A DNA stretch of 48,611 nt. Origin: a bacterium (GTDB taxonomy: Bacteria > Vulcanimicrobiota > Vulcanimicrobiia > Vulcanimicrobiales > Vulcanimicrobiaceae). Every line of letters starts with the position of its first letter. Position 1 is the stretch's first letter. The stretch lies in contig JAJYFM010000006.1 in the NCBI GenBank assembly GCA_021790895.1, forward strand, positions 1-48,611, read 5' to 3'. Below the pieces are notes generated by a model. The model was not told where the DNA came from. It saw only the letters and a program-made list of their open reading frames with translations, and did no database searches. Positions 25,447 to 34,092 of the stretch are shown here, piece after piece. The translations under genes were made by a program, and so were the position numbers.

Positions 25447-26385
25447 ATGTACGTGTCGGTCGATCTTTCGAAACTCACCGTCTATCGTGATGGAACCTTC
25501 TCCAACTACAACGATGCGAAGGTGGGGTTACTCACGCACGGCCTCCAGTACGGCACCGGATGTTTTGAAGGCATACGCGGTTTCTGGGTTCCTGAAGATC
25601 GCGAGCTCTATCTCTTGCTTCTTCGCGAACATTACGAACGCTTATTTAATTCGGCGAAGATTTTGTTGATGGATCTTCCTCACAGCGTCGACGAGTTAAT
25701 CGATATTACCGTCGATCTTTGCCGACGGAATGCCTTCGAAACGGATGTCTATATACGTCCTTGTATTTTCAAGTCGGCAGAAGATATCGGCGTTCGTTTG
25801 CATGGTGTACCGGCGAGCTTTGCGATGATTGCATTGCCGTTCGAGAAATACTTCGACGCATCGGTCGGGCTGAAAGCCTGCGTGAGTTCGTGGCGCCGTG
25901 CCGACGACACGATGGCCCCTCCACGAGGAAAGCTCACCGGGCTTTATGTAAATTCGGCGCTCGCGAAGAGCGAAGCGGTGCTCAACGGCTACGACGAAGC
26001 GATTATGCTCTCGCAGGATGGGCACGTTGCCGAAGGATCGGCGGAAAATATTTTTCTCGTTCGTCATGGAGCGCTCTACACGCCGGATCCATCGCAAAAC
26101 GTCTTGGAAGGTTGCACGCGACGCGCGGTGATGCACATCGCCACGGAGGTTCTCGGGTTAAAGGTCATCGAGCGCTCGATCGATCGCGGCGAACTTTATG
26201 CCGCCGACGAAGTCTTCTTCAGCGGCAGTGCGGCGGGTCTCGTTCACGCCTCCTCGGTCGATGGTCGTCGCGTCGGCGATGGAGCCTTGGGCCCGGTCGC
26301 GCGCAAGATTATGGAGGTCTACGAACGCGCCGTTCGCGGTCGCGAGCCGCGCTACATCGGTTGGGTGACGCCGACCTACCGCTAG
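25447..26385 (+). CDS. ilvE: Branched-chain amino acid aminotransferase
   Basis: A 312-residue fold-type IV PLP aminotransferase for the last step of leucine, isoleucine and valine synthesis. Family blocks are THGLQYGTGCFEGIRGF, PRGKLTGLYVNSALAKSEA with the catalytic lysine in GKLTG, GHVAEGSAENIFLV and EVFFSGSAAGL. I start at ATG 25447, two bases after a GGGAG that may be too close to act as a ribosome site. A GTG two codons later has better spacing and would remove only two residues. An upstream in-frame extension would run into the phosphoesterase leader. The gene appears to be monocistronic. Confidence 0.95.
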   Translation: MYVSVDLSKLTVYRDGTFSNYNDAKVGLLTHGLQYGTGCFEGIRGFWVPEDRELYLLLLREHYERLFNSAKILLMDLPHSVDELIDITVDLCRRNAFETDVYIRPCIFKSAEDIGVRLHGVPASFAMIALPFEKYFDASVGLKACVSSWRRADDTMAPPRGKLTGLYVNSALAKSEAVLNGYDEAIMLSQDGHVAEGSAENIFLVRHGALYTPDPSQNVLEGCTRRAVMHIATEVLGLKVIERSIDRGELYAADEVFFSGSAAGLVHASSVDGRRVGDGALGPVARKIMEVYERAVRGREPRYIGWVTPTYR

Positions 26386-27380
26386 CCGCCGCTGCCGACC
26401 GAGAGCGTCTGGCCGGTCCAGTAGCGGACGTCGGGAGCCTCGGGAATCGCCTGCGGCGTAATGATTTCGGCGAGGCGATTCGGCAGCCCGAGTGAGGCTC
26501 GTAACTCGGCAAGCTGCGCCATTGCGTTGAAGCTCAGCAACGACGCTTGTCGCACGATATCGCGCCCGAGTTGCGCGTCGGGGAGTCCGCTCGTCATCGC
26601 CGCAATCGCGAAGGGCGCCCCGGGTTCGTAAACGATGCCGACATCGGCCATCACGTTGTGTAACGACCCGGTCTTGTGCGCGATCGTCGTTCCGTCCGGA
26701 AGCGGCTCGGGCAGCAGCGTATCGATCTCTTGACGCGCGAGAATCTCCAGCATCGCATGTGAGGACCACGCGTCGACGAGTTTTCCGCGCGCCATACGCA
26801 CCAGCAGCGTCAGCATATCGAGCGGAGTCGTGCGAAGGTTCGTCTCCACTGCAGAAACATTCGTGCGTATCGCCGTGCGCAGATAGGTGTGGTGGCATCC
26901 GTAGATCTGCATTGCCTCATTGATGCGCTCGCGCCCGACAAGCCTGATGAGCATGTTCGCCGCCGTATTGTCGCTGATGTCGATCATTTTCGAAAGTAAT
27001 CGTTCGACGGTTATCGGGGTGCCGACCGGTGCGTACGCGAGATCGCCGGAACCGTAATCGCGATCCTCGGCGCGGAGATGCATGACGTGACCGAGCGTAA
27101 AGCGTCCGCGAGCCATGCGGCGGAAGACCTCGATCATCACCGGAATCTTAATCGTCGATGCCGCGGGCATCGAGCGATTGAGGTTGTACCCGGTGATCGC
27201 TCCGGTAGCGAGATCCTCAACGGCGATGCCGACGTTCGCGTCGCTCGAACGCGCAAGCGAACGAAACGAATCACGGAGCGACCGCATCGGTGGCGGAATC
27301 GCTGCGACGCATGGAATCGCTCCGGCCCATCCGAGCGAGGCGATGAGGAGGGCCGGAACGATCGAACGCATGCGAATCAT
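26382..27380 (-). CDS. Secreted class A beta-lactamase-like serine hydrolase
   Basis: A 332-residue penicillin-binding-type serine hydrolase. A signal peptide covers about residues 1-30. The three catalytic motifs are intact: STIK in MPAASTIKIPVM, SDN in DISDNTAANML, and KTG in AHKTGSLHNVMADVG. A glutamate in the SAVETNLRTTP segment corresponds to the omega-loop Glu of class A enzymes, so it could be a real beta-lactamase or a peptidoglycan-related hydrolase. The ATG at 27380 overlaps the permease stop (ATGA), which makes it the last gene of the nucleoside transport operon. The 3' end overlaps the ilvE stop on the other strand by four bases. Confidence 0.93.
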   Translation of the reverse strand: MIRMRSIVPALLIASLGWAGAIPCVAAIPPPMRSLRDSFRSLARSSDANVGIAVEDLATGAITGYNLNRSMPAASTIKIPVMIEVFRRMARGRFTLGHVMHLRAEDRDYGSGDLAYAPVGTPITVERLLSKMIDISDNTAANMLIRLVGRERINEAMQIYGCHHTYLRTAIRTNVSAVETNLRTTPLDMLTLLVRMARGKLVDAWSSHAMLEILARQEIDTLLPEPLPDGTTIAHKTGSLHNVMADVGIVYEPGAPFAIAAMTSGLPDAQLGRDIVRQASLLSFNAMAQLAELRASLGLPNRLAEIITPQAIPEAPDVRYWTGQTLSVGSGG

Positions 27381-28243
27381 GGATAGGGCTTCCCTTCGGC
27401 AGCGGGTGGACGATATCTGCCGCTCGCACCGAGCAGCGCAATGAGGGCGGCGATGTAGGGGAGCGCTTGCAAGAAGTCGCTCGGTAACCATGCGATGTTG
27501 CCTTGTAAAGCGAACTGCAACGCTTCCAGCAAACCGAAGATCAAGGCGACGCCCGCCGCGCCGAGCGGCGTCCACCTTCCGAAAATCACCGCCGCGAGTG
27601 CGATGAACCCACGCCCGGCGATCATTCCGTCGGAGTAGAGATTGAGCTCTCCGAGCGCGAGAAAGACGCCGCCGAGCCCGGCGAGCGCGCCGGCGATCGC
27701 GCTGGCGGCGAGTCGCACGGCGAGCGGATCGATGCCGGCGGCGCGCGCAGCGTGCGGGTTTTCACCGCAGGCGCGCAGACGCAGACCGATCGGCGTTCGT
27801 GAGAGCGCCCATTGGAGCACCGCAGCAAGCAGTATTCCGAGAATGACCAACGGCCAGAGCGCTTGATTGATTGCCGGAACTTGCGGCGTCACACCGGCTT
27901 GATTGAAGACGAAGATGAGGCCGAATGCCGCACCGCCGGTGCAGATGAGGTTGATGCCCATTCCGGCAACGATTTGGTCGACGCGCCAACGCGTCGCCGC
28001 GAAACCGAGCACGAAGCCGACCGCTGCTCCGACGGCAACACCTCCGATCGCGCCGATCCACGGATCGCGCGTGAAGAACGAAATCAATGCCGCGGCAAAG
28101 GCGCCTGCCGTCATCTCTCCTTCGAGTGCGATGTTGACGATGCCGGCGCGCTCGGAGAGCACGCCGCCGAGCGAGGCAAGGAGAATCGGCGTCCCCCGAA
28201 CCAACGCGAGTGCGAGTAACGAGAGAACGAGCGAGAGCGTCAT
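27377..28243 (-). CDS. BMP-type ABC transporter permease, second subunit
   Basis: A 288-residue integral membrane permease of the branched-chain amino acid/sugar/nucleoside family, with about eight to nine helices. The N-terminal LASLGGVLSERAGIVNIALEGEMTAGAF segment is the signature of the NupQ/YufQ-type permease. The conserved EAA-like cytoplasmic block is GLRLRACGENPHAARAAGIDP. It pairs with the permease upstream to form the channel of a nucleoside importer. It starts in an ATGA overlap with the previous gene and ends in another with the serine hydrolase. Confidence 0.93.
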   Translation of the reverse strand: MTLSLVLSLLALALVRGTPILLASLGGVLSERAGIVNIALEGEMTAGAFAAALISFFTRDPWIGAIGGVAVGAAVGFVLGFAATRWRVDQIVAGMGINLICTGGAAFGLIFVFNQAGVTPQVPAINQALWPLVILGILLAAVLQWALSRTPIGLRLRACGENPHAARAAGIDPLAVRLAASAIAGALAGLGGVFLALGELNLYSDGMIAGRGFIALAAVIFGRWTPLGAAGVALIFGLLEALQFALQGNIAWLPSDFLQALPYIAALIALLGASGRYRPPAAEGKPYP

Positions 28244-29256
28244 TGCGTGGTTGCTCCCCGCGCGCCGAGATAACGGCGCGCAGCAAGCGCAAAAACGAGC
28301 AAACCTTCGATGACGTGAATGGCATCTTTCGGTACCGCGGCGGCGGCTTGCAATGCGAGTCCGCCCGACTCCAACGCGCCGAATGCGAGTGCGGCGACGC
28401 AGATCGCCAACGGCTCGAGCCCGCCGACGAGAGCGACGGCGATCGCGATGAAGCCGTATCCCGGCGAGAGTTGCGTGTTGAAGCGATGCAACTCACCGGC
28501 GACGAGCGCGGCGCCGCCCATGCCGGCGAGAGCGCCCGACCACGCCATCGCCGAGAGTGCGACGCGCGATAACGAGATGCCGGCGCGGCGCGCGGCCTCG
28601 GGTGCTTCCCCCGCGGCGCGCAAGCGATAGCCGAACCAGGTGCGGTTGAGGACGTATCGCAACGCAAATGCGAGGAGCAGTGCGATGGGGAGCGCTATCG
28701 TTGCGCGCGTCTGCGGCAGCAACGTCGGTAACCAATACGCATGTGGAAGCAACGAGAGTTCGGGGCCGGCTGCATCGGGTGCGCGCAGCGGCCCCGTCAC
28801 CAGATAGAGCGCGAGCGATGCGGCAATAAAATTGAGCATCAACGTGGAGATGACTTCGTTCGCGCCGCGAGCGGCCTTGAGCCACCCGGCAATCGCTCCC
28901 CACACGGCACCGCCGAACGCGCCGGCGAGAAAGATCGCCGCTATCGCAAGCGCCGGTGCGACCTCGATACGCGTTCCAATCCAACCCGCAAGCAGACCGC
29001 CGACGAGCAACTGTCCCTCGGCACCGATATTAAAGAGCCCGGCACGAAATGCAATCGCAATGCCGAGTGCCGGAAAGAGCAACGCCGTCGTGCTCGCGAG
29101 CGTTTCGGCGATCTCTTGTTTGCCGCCGAAGGCGCCGTAGAAAAACGCATTGAAGCCGAGAATCGGCGAGACATGCGACGCAAGCATCGCCAGCGACATC
29201 GCTGCGACCACGCCGAGCGTCCCGAGCAGCAGCGCCTTCATGCTCTCGCGCTTCAT
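28240..29256 (-). CDS. BMP-type ABC transporter permease, first subunit
   Basis: A 338-residue permease of the NupP/YufP type, with about ten hydrophobic segments. LASTTALLFPALGIAIAFRAGLFNIGAEGQLLVGG is the defining segment, quoted here only by its key parts: FPALGIAIAF then FNIGAEGQ. YRLRAAGEAPEAARRAGI is the ATPase-contact loop. The ATG overlaps the ATPase stop (ATGA) and the stop overlaps the next permease start, so the whole operon is translationally coupled. Confidence 0.93.
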   Translation of the reverse strand: MKRESMKALLLGTLGVVAAMSLAMLASHVSPILGFNAFFYGAFGGKQEIAETLASTTALLFPALGIAIAFRAGLFNIGAEGQLLVGGLLAGWIGTRIEVAPALAIAAIFLAGAFGGAVWGAIAGWLKAARGANEVISTLMLNFIAASLALYLVTGPLRAPDAAGPELSLLPHAYWLPTLLPQTRATIALPIALLLAFALRYVLNRTWFGYRLRAAGEAPEAARRAGISLSRVALSAMAWSGALAGMGGAALVAGELHRFNTQLSPGYGFIAIAVALVGGLEPLAICVAALAFGALESGGLALQAAAAVPKDAIHVIEGLLVFALAARRYLGARGATTQ

Positions 29257-30647
29257 GCGCTCACCATTAAACGGCCGATTGCGTCGCGATCAAAATGTCG
29301 ATCCGTAAATTCTCCGCGTAGTGCGCCGCGCGCGATGACCACGATGCGATCGGAGAGCGCGAAGAGTTCGTCGAGTTCGAACGACACAAGCAAAATCGCA
29401 GCGCCGCGATTGCGCGCGGCAAGCAGTTCGCCGTGCACGGTGGCGGTCGCACCGATATCGATGCCGCGCGTCGGATTGTATGCGATAACAAACGCCGGGT
29501 TATCGATCAACGCTCGCCCAACGACGAGTTTTTGCTGGTTTCCCCCGGAGAGCGTCGCCAGCGGTGCGTCGATGCTTTCGGTGCGTACGTCGAAGCGCTC
29601 GACGATCGCGGTGCACTGCGCTCGCGCGGCGGCGCGGTCGATCCGCCAAGAACCGTTTCCCGCAGCGCGCTCGCGCCCCAACATCGCATTCTCGACCAGC
29701 GACCACGCGGGAATCACCGCCTCGAGCAAGCGATCCTGGGGAATGATGCCGATCGCTGCCGGGCGATCGATCGTGCCGCGAAAAGGGGTTAAACCCGCGA
29801 GTGCGTCGGCGAGCGCGCTCTGTCCGTTCCCTTCGACGCCGGCGACGCCGAGAATCTCTCCGGCGGCAATGTGCAGCGAAAGGTGTTCGATCGCCCCAGG
29901 AACTGCGAGATCTTCGACGCGCACGACCACTGCGCCGTTCGTCGGCTGATGCGACGGAATCGAGGGAATATCCCCGCCGATCATCGCGCGCGCGACTTGG
30001 TCGCGCGTGATCTCGGCGACGGGGCGTCGTTCGACGACGCGTCCGCGCCGCAGTACGGTGACGCGCTCGGCGTGGGCGAAGACTTCATCGAGTTTATGCG
30101 TGATCACCAGCGCGCCGACGCCGTTCTGCGTCAGTCGCGCGACTGTGGAGAAGAGTCTCTCCACCTCGCCCGGTGAGAGCGCTGCGGTCGGCTCATCGAG
30201 AATTAAGATGCTCGGATCGCGCGCGAGCTCGCGCAGTAATTCGACGCGCTGCCGGATACCGACCGGGAGATCCTCCACCAAGGCATCGGGATCGACGTCG
30301 AGCCCGTAACGCTCGCCGAGATCGCGAACGAATGCGCGTGCCGCGCCGCGATCGATCGTCGCGAGTCGTCGCGGCTCGCGTCCGAGCACGACGTTTTCCC
30401 AGACGCAGAGACGGTCGATCAACGCAAAGTGCTGGTGGACCAAACCGATGCGCCCGTTCCGTTCGATCTCGCCGGTATCGGCACTGAGCTCTCCCGCGGC
30501 GATTGCAGCGAGCGTCGATTTTCCCGCTCCGTTCTCGCCGACTAGCGCGTGAATCTCACCCGCTTCGCAGGTGAGATCGACAGCGTCGAGCACTTGCAAC
30601 TGCCCGTAATGCTTCGAGATTCCCCGGAGGCGTAACGAGCCGCTCAG
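29253..30647 (-). CDS. Double-NBD ABC ATPase for BMP-type nucleoside uptake, probable CTG start
   Basis: A double nucleotide-binding-domain ATPase (464 residues). The first half has Walker A GENGAGKST, signature LPVGIRQRVEL and Walker B ILILDEPTA. The second half has a degenerate Walker A (GVEGNGQS) and signature LSGGNQQK, as in RbsA/NupO-type proteins. From the first conventional start (TTG 30597-30599) the first strand of NBD1 would be lost. The frame stays open upstream through LRLRGISKHYGQL, which is exactly the missing strand and the A-loop tyrosine. The only start-like codon there is CTG 30645-30647, which overlaps the BMP stop as CTGA, analogous to the ATGA overlaps in the rest of the operon. 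I therefore place the start there, with doubt. Confidence 0.85.
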   Translation of the reverse strand: MSGSLRLRGISKHYGQLQVLDAVDLTCEAGEIHALVGENGAGKSTLAAIAAGELSADTGEIERNGRIGLVHQHFALIDRLCVWENVVLGREPRRLATIDRGAARAFVRDLGERYGLDVDPDALVEDLPVGIRQRVELLRELARDPSILILDEPTAALSPGEVERLFSTVARLTQNGVGALVITHKLDEVFAHAERVTVLRRGRVVERRPVAEITRDQVARAMIGGDIPSIPSHQPTNGAVVVRVEDLAVPGAIEHLSLHIAAGEILGVAGVEGNGQSALADALAGLTPFRGTIDRPAAIGIIPQDRLLEAVIPAWSLVENAMLGRERAAGNGSWRIDRAAARAQCTAIVERFDVRTESIDAPLATLSGGNQQKLVVGRALIDNPAFVIAYNPTRGIDIGATATVHGELLAARNRGAAILLVSFELDELFALSDRIVVIARGALRGEFTDRHFDRDAIGRLMVSA

Positions 30648-31660
30648 AGCTTCACCGGCCGAAACGTCGCAAGCGCGCGCAAGGTCGCCGGAGGAACGAT
30701 GCGCCCATCGACGATCGCTGCGCGAATACGCGCGAGCCGGGCGATCCGTGCGGGGCCGATTTTTGCGCGCGTGTACTTGAAATTCGTCAGCGAAACGCCA
30801 CCCTCTCGTAATCCGAACACGACGTGCCCATGCATCGGCTTTCCATCTTGATACGCCTTCGCGACATCGAAGACCGCAACGTTCACGCGCTTGACCATCG
30901 AGGTGAGCACTTTCCCTGGTGCGAGGCCATCCTGGTTCGAATCGACGCCGATGGCGTACGCGCCTCGCCGCGTCTCGACCGCTTCGATCGCCCCCATTCC
31001 CGCCTTCCCGGCGGCGGCGTAGATGATATCGGCGCCGTCGTTGAGTTCGACATCGGCAAGCTCTTTGCCGGCGGCGACGTCATCGAAGCTACCGATATAT
31101 TTCGCGTCGACCTTTATGCGCGGATCGATCTCACGTGCACCGGCGATGTAGCCGGCCTCGAACTTGTGTAATAGCGGAATATCCTGCCCGCCGAGAAAAG
31201 CGATGTGTTTGTTCGCGCTCATCATCGCGGCGAGCGCCCCTGCGAGAAAAGAGCCGTCTTGCTCGCGAAAAGTGATCGAGACGACGTTGGGCTCGTTGAC
31301 AACCGCATCGACGATCGCAAAATGGGTGTGCGGATGGTCTTGCGCGATCTGGTCGAGGTCTTTGCTCATGAGAAAACCGATCGCATAGATAACCGAAAAG
31401 CGTTCGTTGGCGAGCGCTTCAAGATTCGGTTGGTAATCGGCTGCGGAGCGCGATTGGAGAACCGAGATATGCGCCCCGAGTAGTCGGTGCGCGTGAAGCA
31501 GCCCTCGATAGGCCGAATCGTTGAACGATTTATCGCCGAGTCCGCCGATATCGGTGACCATGCCGAGCGAGAGGCCGCGCCCGCTCTCGGTGCTCGGTGC
31601 GCACGAGATGACGAGTGCCGCAAGGGCGCAGGCTGAGATCGCGCGTGCGAGGATTCTCAT
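30644..31660 (-). CDS. BMP/PnrA family substrate-binding lipoprotein
   Basis: A 338-residue periplasmic or surface-anchored binding protein. A lipobox ending in VISC at residue 20 marks lipid attachment. The mature protein has LGMVTDIGGLGDKSFNDSAYRGL, the signature of the basic membrane protein (BmpA/PnrA/Med) family, which binds purine nucleosides. GFLMSKDLDQIAQDHP and ADIIYAAAGKAGMGAIEA are further ligand-cleft blocks. It is the first gene of the operon BMP, ATPase, two permeases, serine hydrolase, and is divergent from the DUF5069 gene. Confidence 0.95.
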   Translation of the reverse strand: MRILARAISACALAALVISCAPSTESGRGLSLGMVTDIGGLGDKSFNDSAYRGLLHAHRLLGAHISVLQSRSAADYQPNLEALANERFSVIYAIGFLMSKDLDQIAQDHPHTHFAIVDAVVNEPNVVSITFREQDGSFLAGALAAMMSANKHIAFLGGQDIPLLHKFEAGYIAGAREIDPRIKVDAKYIGSFDDVAAGKELADVELNDGADIIYAAAGKAGMGAIEAVETRRGAYAIGVDSNQDGLAPGKVLTSMVKRVNVAVFDVAKAYQDGKPMHGHVVFGLREGGVSLTNFKYTRAKIGPARIARLARIRAAIVDGRIVPPATLRALATFRPVKL

Positions 31661-31719
31661 TCAGAACCCTGCTACGACGGACGGAGGCGCGTGCCTGCGT
31701 CGAGAAGCGATGGGGCAAC

Positions 31720-32178
31720 ATGGAAAGAATCGATCTGACCCTCGCTCCCCCGCGCCGATGGAGCGACGAACTCGGCGGCATCCGCTGGCTTCCCCGCATG
31801 ATCGACAAGGCGCGCGCCGCAATCGGCGGCGCGTTGGGGAGCTACCTCTACGGTCAGAGCCCGGGCGACGAAATGCTTCTGCGCGTCCTGGGTGCCGATT
31901 ATCCGACGTTCACGCGCATCGTCCGAGAGGCGCCCGATGACGCCGCGATCCTCGCAGTGCTCGAAGCGCGCTTTCCGGACGGGGTCGCACGCGCGCGCCG
32001 CTGGTCGAGTCGCCCCGTGCCGTTGTTTTTACGGTCGGCGACCTGGATGCTCGATTTCGACGACGGCTATATCGATGGGCCGCTCGCCCCGGCGCGCAAG
32101 CCGATTCAAGCGCTCTATACGCTCGTTGCGTACGCGGTGCGCGCCGTGCGGAAAAACGCAGCGAAAGGAGCCCTATGA
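31720..32178 (+). CDS. DUF5069 protein
   Basis: A 152-residue protein matching the DUF5069 family by its opening pattern: RRWSDELGGIRWLPRMIDKARA, then GGALGSYLYGQSPGDEMLLRVLG. The C-terminal part, with SRPVPLFLRSATWMLDFDD, is less typical. No enzymatic motif is visible and the family's role is unknown to me. I start at ATG 31720 because the conserved N-terminal block begins soon after and the upstream sequence belongs to the divergent lipoprotein leader. The stop overlaps the arginase ATG by four bases (ATGA). Confidence 0.82.
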   Translation: MERIDLTLAPPRRWSDELGGIRWLPRMIDKARAAIGGALGSYLYGQSPGDEMLLRVLGADYPTFTRIVREAPDDAAILAVLEARFPDGVARARRWSSRPVPLFLRSATWMLDFDDGYIDGPLAPARKPIQALYTLVAYAVRAVRKNAAKGAL

Positions 32179-33062
32179 TCGCCGTGGAGCGAGCGATGCG
32201 CGAGCGCGTCGATATCGTCGGCGTTCCGATGGACTTGGGCGCGAGCCGCCGCGGCGTCGACATGGGGCCGTCGGCGGTCCGTTATGCACGGCTGCACGAA
32301 AAATTGCGCGCGATCGGCGTCACGCACATTGAAGATCGCGGCAACCTGCACGTGCCGATTCGGGAATCCCTTGCGGTGACCGATCCCCATGCGAAGTATT
32401 TCGATACGATCGATGCCGTCTGCTCCGAGCTCGCCGATATCGTCGAGCGCATTCTCGCCGAAAATGGCTTTCCAATCGTGTTAGGCGGCGATCATTCCAT
32501 CGCGATGGGCACGCTCGCCGGCTTGACGCGCGCGCGCGGCGCCGCTCCGGGCATCGTGTGGATCGATGCGCACAGCGATATCAATAGTCCGAAGAGCTCG
32601 CCATCGGGGAACGTGCATGGAATGCCGCTCTGGTTCGCATTGGAGAAAGGTTACGCGGATCGCAGCCGAACGGTGCAGATCGGTCTGCGCGACGTCGATG
32701 CGGTGGAGAAAAAAAATCTCCGCGAATCGGGAGTGCGCGCGTTCACGATGACCGATGTCGACCGGCTCGGCATCTCGCGCATTATGGAAGAAGCGATCTC
32801 GATTACGGGCGCCGCAGGCTCGATTCACATCTCGTTCGATATGGACGGCGTCGACCCGAGTGAAGCGCCGGGCACCGGCACGACGGTAAAGGGCGGATTG
32901 AGTTTTCGCGAAGCGCACCTCGTGATGGAGATGCTAGCAGCGAGCGGGAAGGTCGGATCGCTGGAGATGGTCGAGATCAATCCAATTCTCGACCATCGCA
33001 ATCAGACCGCTGCACTCGCCGTCGGCCTCATTTGCTCGGCGCTCGGGCAATCGATTCTGTAA
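32175..33062 (+). CDS. rocF: Arginase
   Basis: A 295-residue ureohydrolase that converts arginine to ornithine and urea. The manganese ligands and surrounding motifs are intact: [18 protein letters not shown] and [17 protein letters not shown], with the SGNVHGMPL substrate loop between. The N-terminal [24 protein letters not shown] block fits arginase and not agmatinase. It is translationally coupled to the DUF5069 gene upstream. No ornithine-using gene lies nearby. Confidence 0.95.
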   Translation: MIAVERAMRERVDIVGVPMDLGASRRGVDMGPSAVRYARLHEKLRAIGVTHIEDRGNLHVPIRESLAVTDPHAKYFDTIDAVCSELADIVERILAENGFPIVLGGDHSIAMGTLAGLTRARGAAPGIVWIDAHSDINSPKSSPSGNVHGMPLWFALEKGYADRSRTVQIGLRDVDAVEKKNLRESGVRAFTMTDVDRLGISRIMEEAISITGAAGSIHISFDMDGVDPSEAPGTGTTVKGGLSFREAHLVMEMLAASGKVGSLEMVEINPILDHRNQTAALAVGLICSALGQSIL

Positions 33063-33072
33063 TACGACGCGC

Positions 33073-33747
33073 TTAGAGACGAATCGTCGTCTCGCCGGTA
33101 CAGGCGAGCCCACCGCCACAGACGGCGGGATCCCACGACGCGTCGGCAAGTAGCGCGAGGACGCGCTCGCGACTCGCGGCATCGATCGGCGGCGTGAACG
33201 AGAGCGCGACGATGCGGCCGCTTCCGTCGACACGCACCCGCATCGTTGCGTGGAGCGCTAGCGCGCGCAGGCGGCGTGCGGTGCGTTCGTCGAGCACCGG
33301 CTCTGCCTGACGCGCTCCGAACGGCATGTAACCGCCGCGGTCGAGCCGCTCCGTGCTGGCGAGCCGAACCGGCATGGGGCTCGCCGTCGCCGGCGGCCCG
33401 GGCGTCGCGCTCGGCGCGGGGCGCGGCGGAGCGGGTGCTGCCGTGTGCGCGATCGGCGCGCTTGCGATCGTTGCGCGATGCGGCGCCGGCCGTAAGGATG
33501 CCGGAGCGGGGGCGACCGGGCGCGGATGTGCCGGGGTCGGCGAGGAGCGCGGCTGCGGCGTACGCCGGGTGCGGGCGAGCTCGATACGCGTGACCTGGGC
33601 GAACGCGATCGTCGCGACGCTCGGGCGCCGCGAGCGCACCGCGACGAGTGAGGGGAGAAGCGCGATCAGGCCGAGATGGAGCGCGAGCGAGGCGGCGAGG
33701 GCCGCGCTCATCCGTCGCCGTCGGTCGTCGCTGCGTTCGAGCATCAT
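33073..33747 (-). CDS. TonB-like energy transducer protein
   Basis: A 224-residue protein with the TonB layout: a short basic N-terminus (residues 1-12), one membrane helix (about 15-35), a long proline/alanine-rich linker (about 60-130), and a C-terminal domain of about 70 residues with the ALHATMRVRVDGSGRIVALSF strand pattern. No ExbB or ExbD gene lies nearby. A TonB/TolA-like protein implies an outer membrane, so this is evidence for a diderm cell. The two cysteines near the C-terminus (CGGGLAC) are unusual for TonB and could form a disulfide. Confidence 0.72.
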   Translation of the reverse strand: MMLERSDDRRRRMSAALAASLALHLGLIALLPSLVAVRSRRPSVATIAFAQVTRIELARTRRTPQPRSSPTPAHPRPVAPAPASLRPAPHRATIASAPIAHTAAPAPPRPAPSATPGPPATASPMPVRLASTERLDRGGYMPFGARQAEPVLDERTARRLRALALHATMRVRVDGSGRIVALSFTPPIDAASRERVLALLADASWDPAVCGGGLACTGETTIRL

Positions 33748-33843
33748 CGAAAGTTCGGCTGGAAGCCCTGCGACTTTCGACGGAGCGAAGCGAGAATGCT
33801 CTTGCTAGCAGGGGCGGCGCGCGATTTTGCCTATTCATTCCCT

Positions 33844-34092
33844 ATGATCGCGACCGAAATCGTTCTCTATCAGGCCGAATGGTGCGGCTACTGCGCGCGC
33901 GTGCGGGCGGTGATGACCGATCTTCTGCTCGATTATCGTATCGTCAACGTTCCCCGGGGGCATGGAGAGCGGGCGATCGTGAAAGAGATCTTCGGCCGCA
34001 CGGGGATTCCCTCGCTCGTCGACGGTGACGTGAAAATCGCTGACGACGACGACGCAATCATCGCCTATTTGCGCAAGACCTACGGAAAGTAG
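33844..34092 (+). CDS. Glutaredoxin-like protein
   Basis: An 82-residue thioredoxin-fold protein with the CGYC active site (WCGYCARVRAV). The cis-proline is in RTGIPSLVDGDVKI, and the C-terminal helix DDAIIAYLRKTYGK is typical of glutaredoxins. The length is near the 80-90 residue norm. I start at ATG 33844, which begins the first strand directly; the longer frame upstream overlaps the leader of the TonB-like gene. The 3' end overlaps the DUF92 gene on the other strand by 13 bases. Confidence 0.92.
   Translation: MIATEIVLYQAEWCGYCARVRAVMTDLLLDYRIVNVPRGHGERAIVKEIFGRTGIPSLVDGDVKIADDDDAIIAYLRKTYGK

Noticed and set aside
28741-29949. Plus-strand frame of 402 codons
   Set aside because: It lies opposite the permease and ATPase genes, which have full family motifs; the plus frame is low-complexity.
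29253-30599. ABC ATPase starting at TTG 30597-30599
   Set aside because: This would remove the first strand and the A-loop of the first nucleotide-binding domain, which are encoded in frame just upstream.
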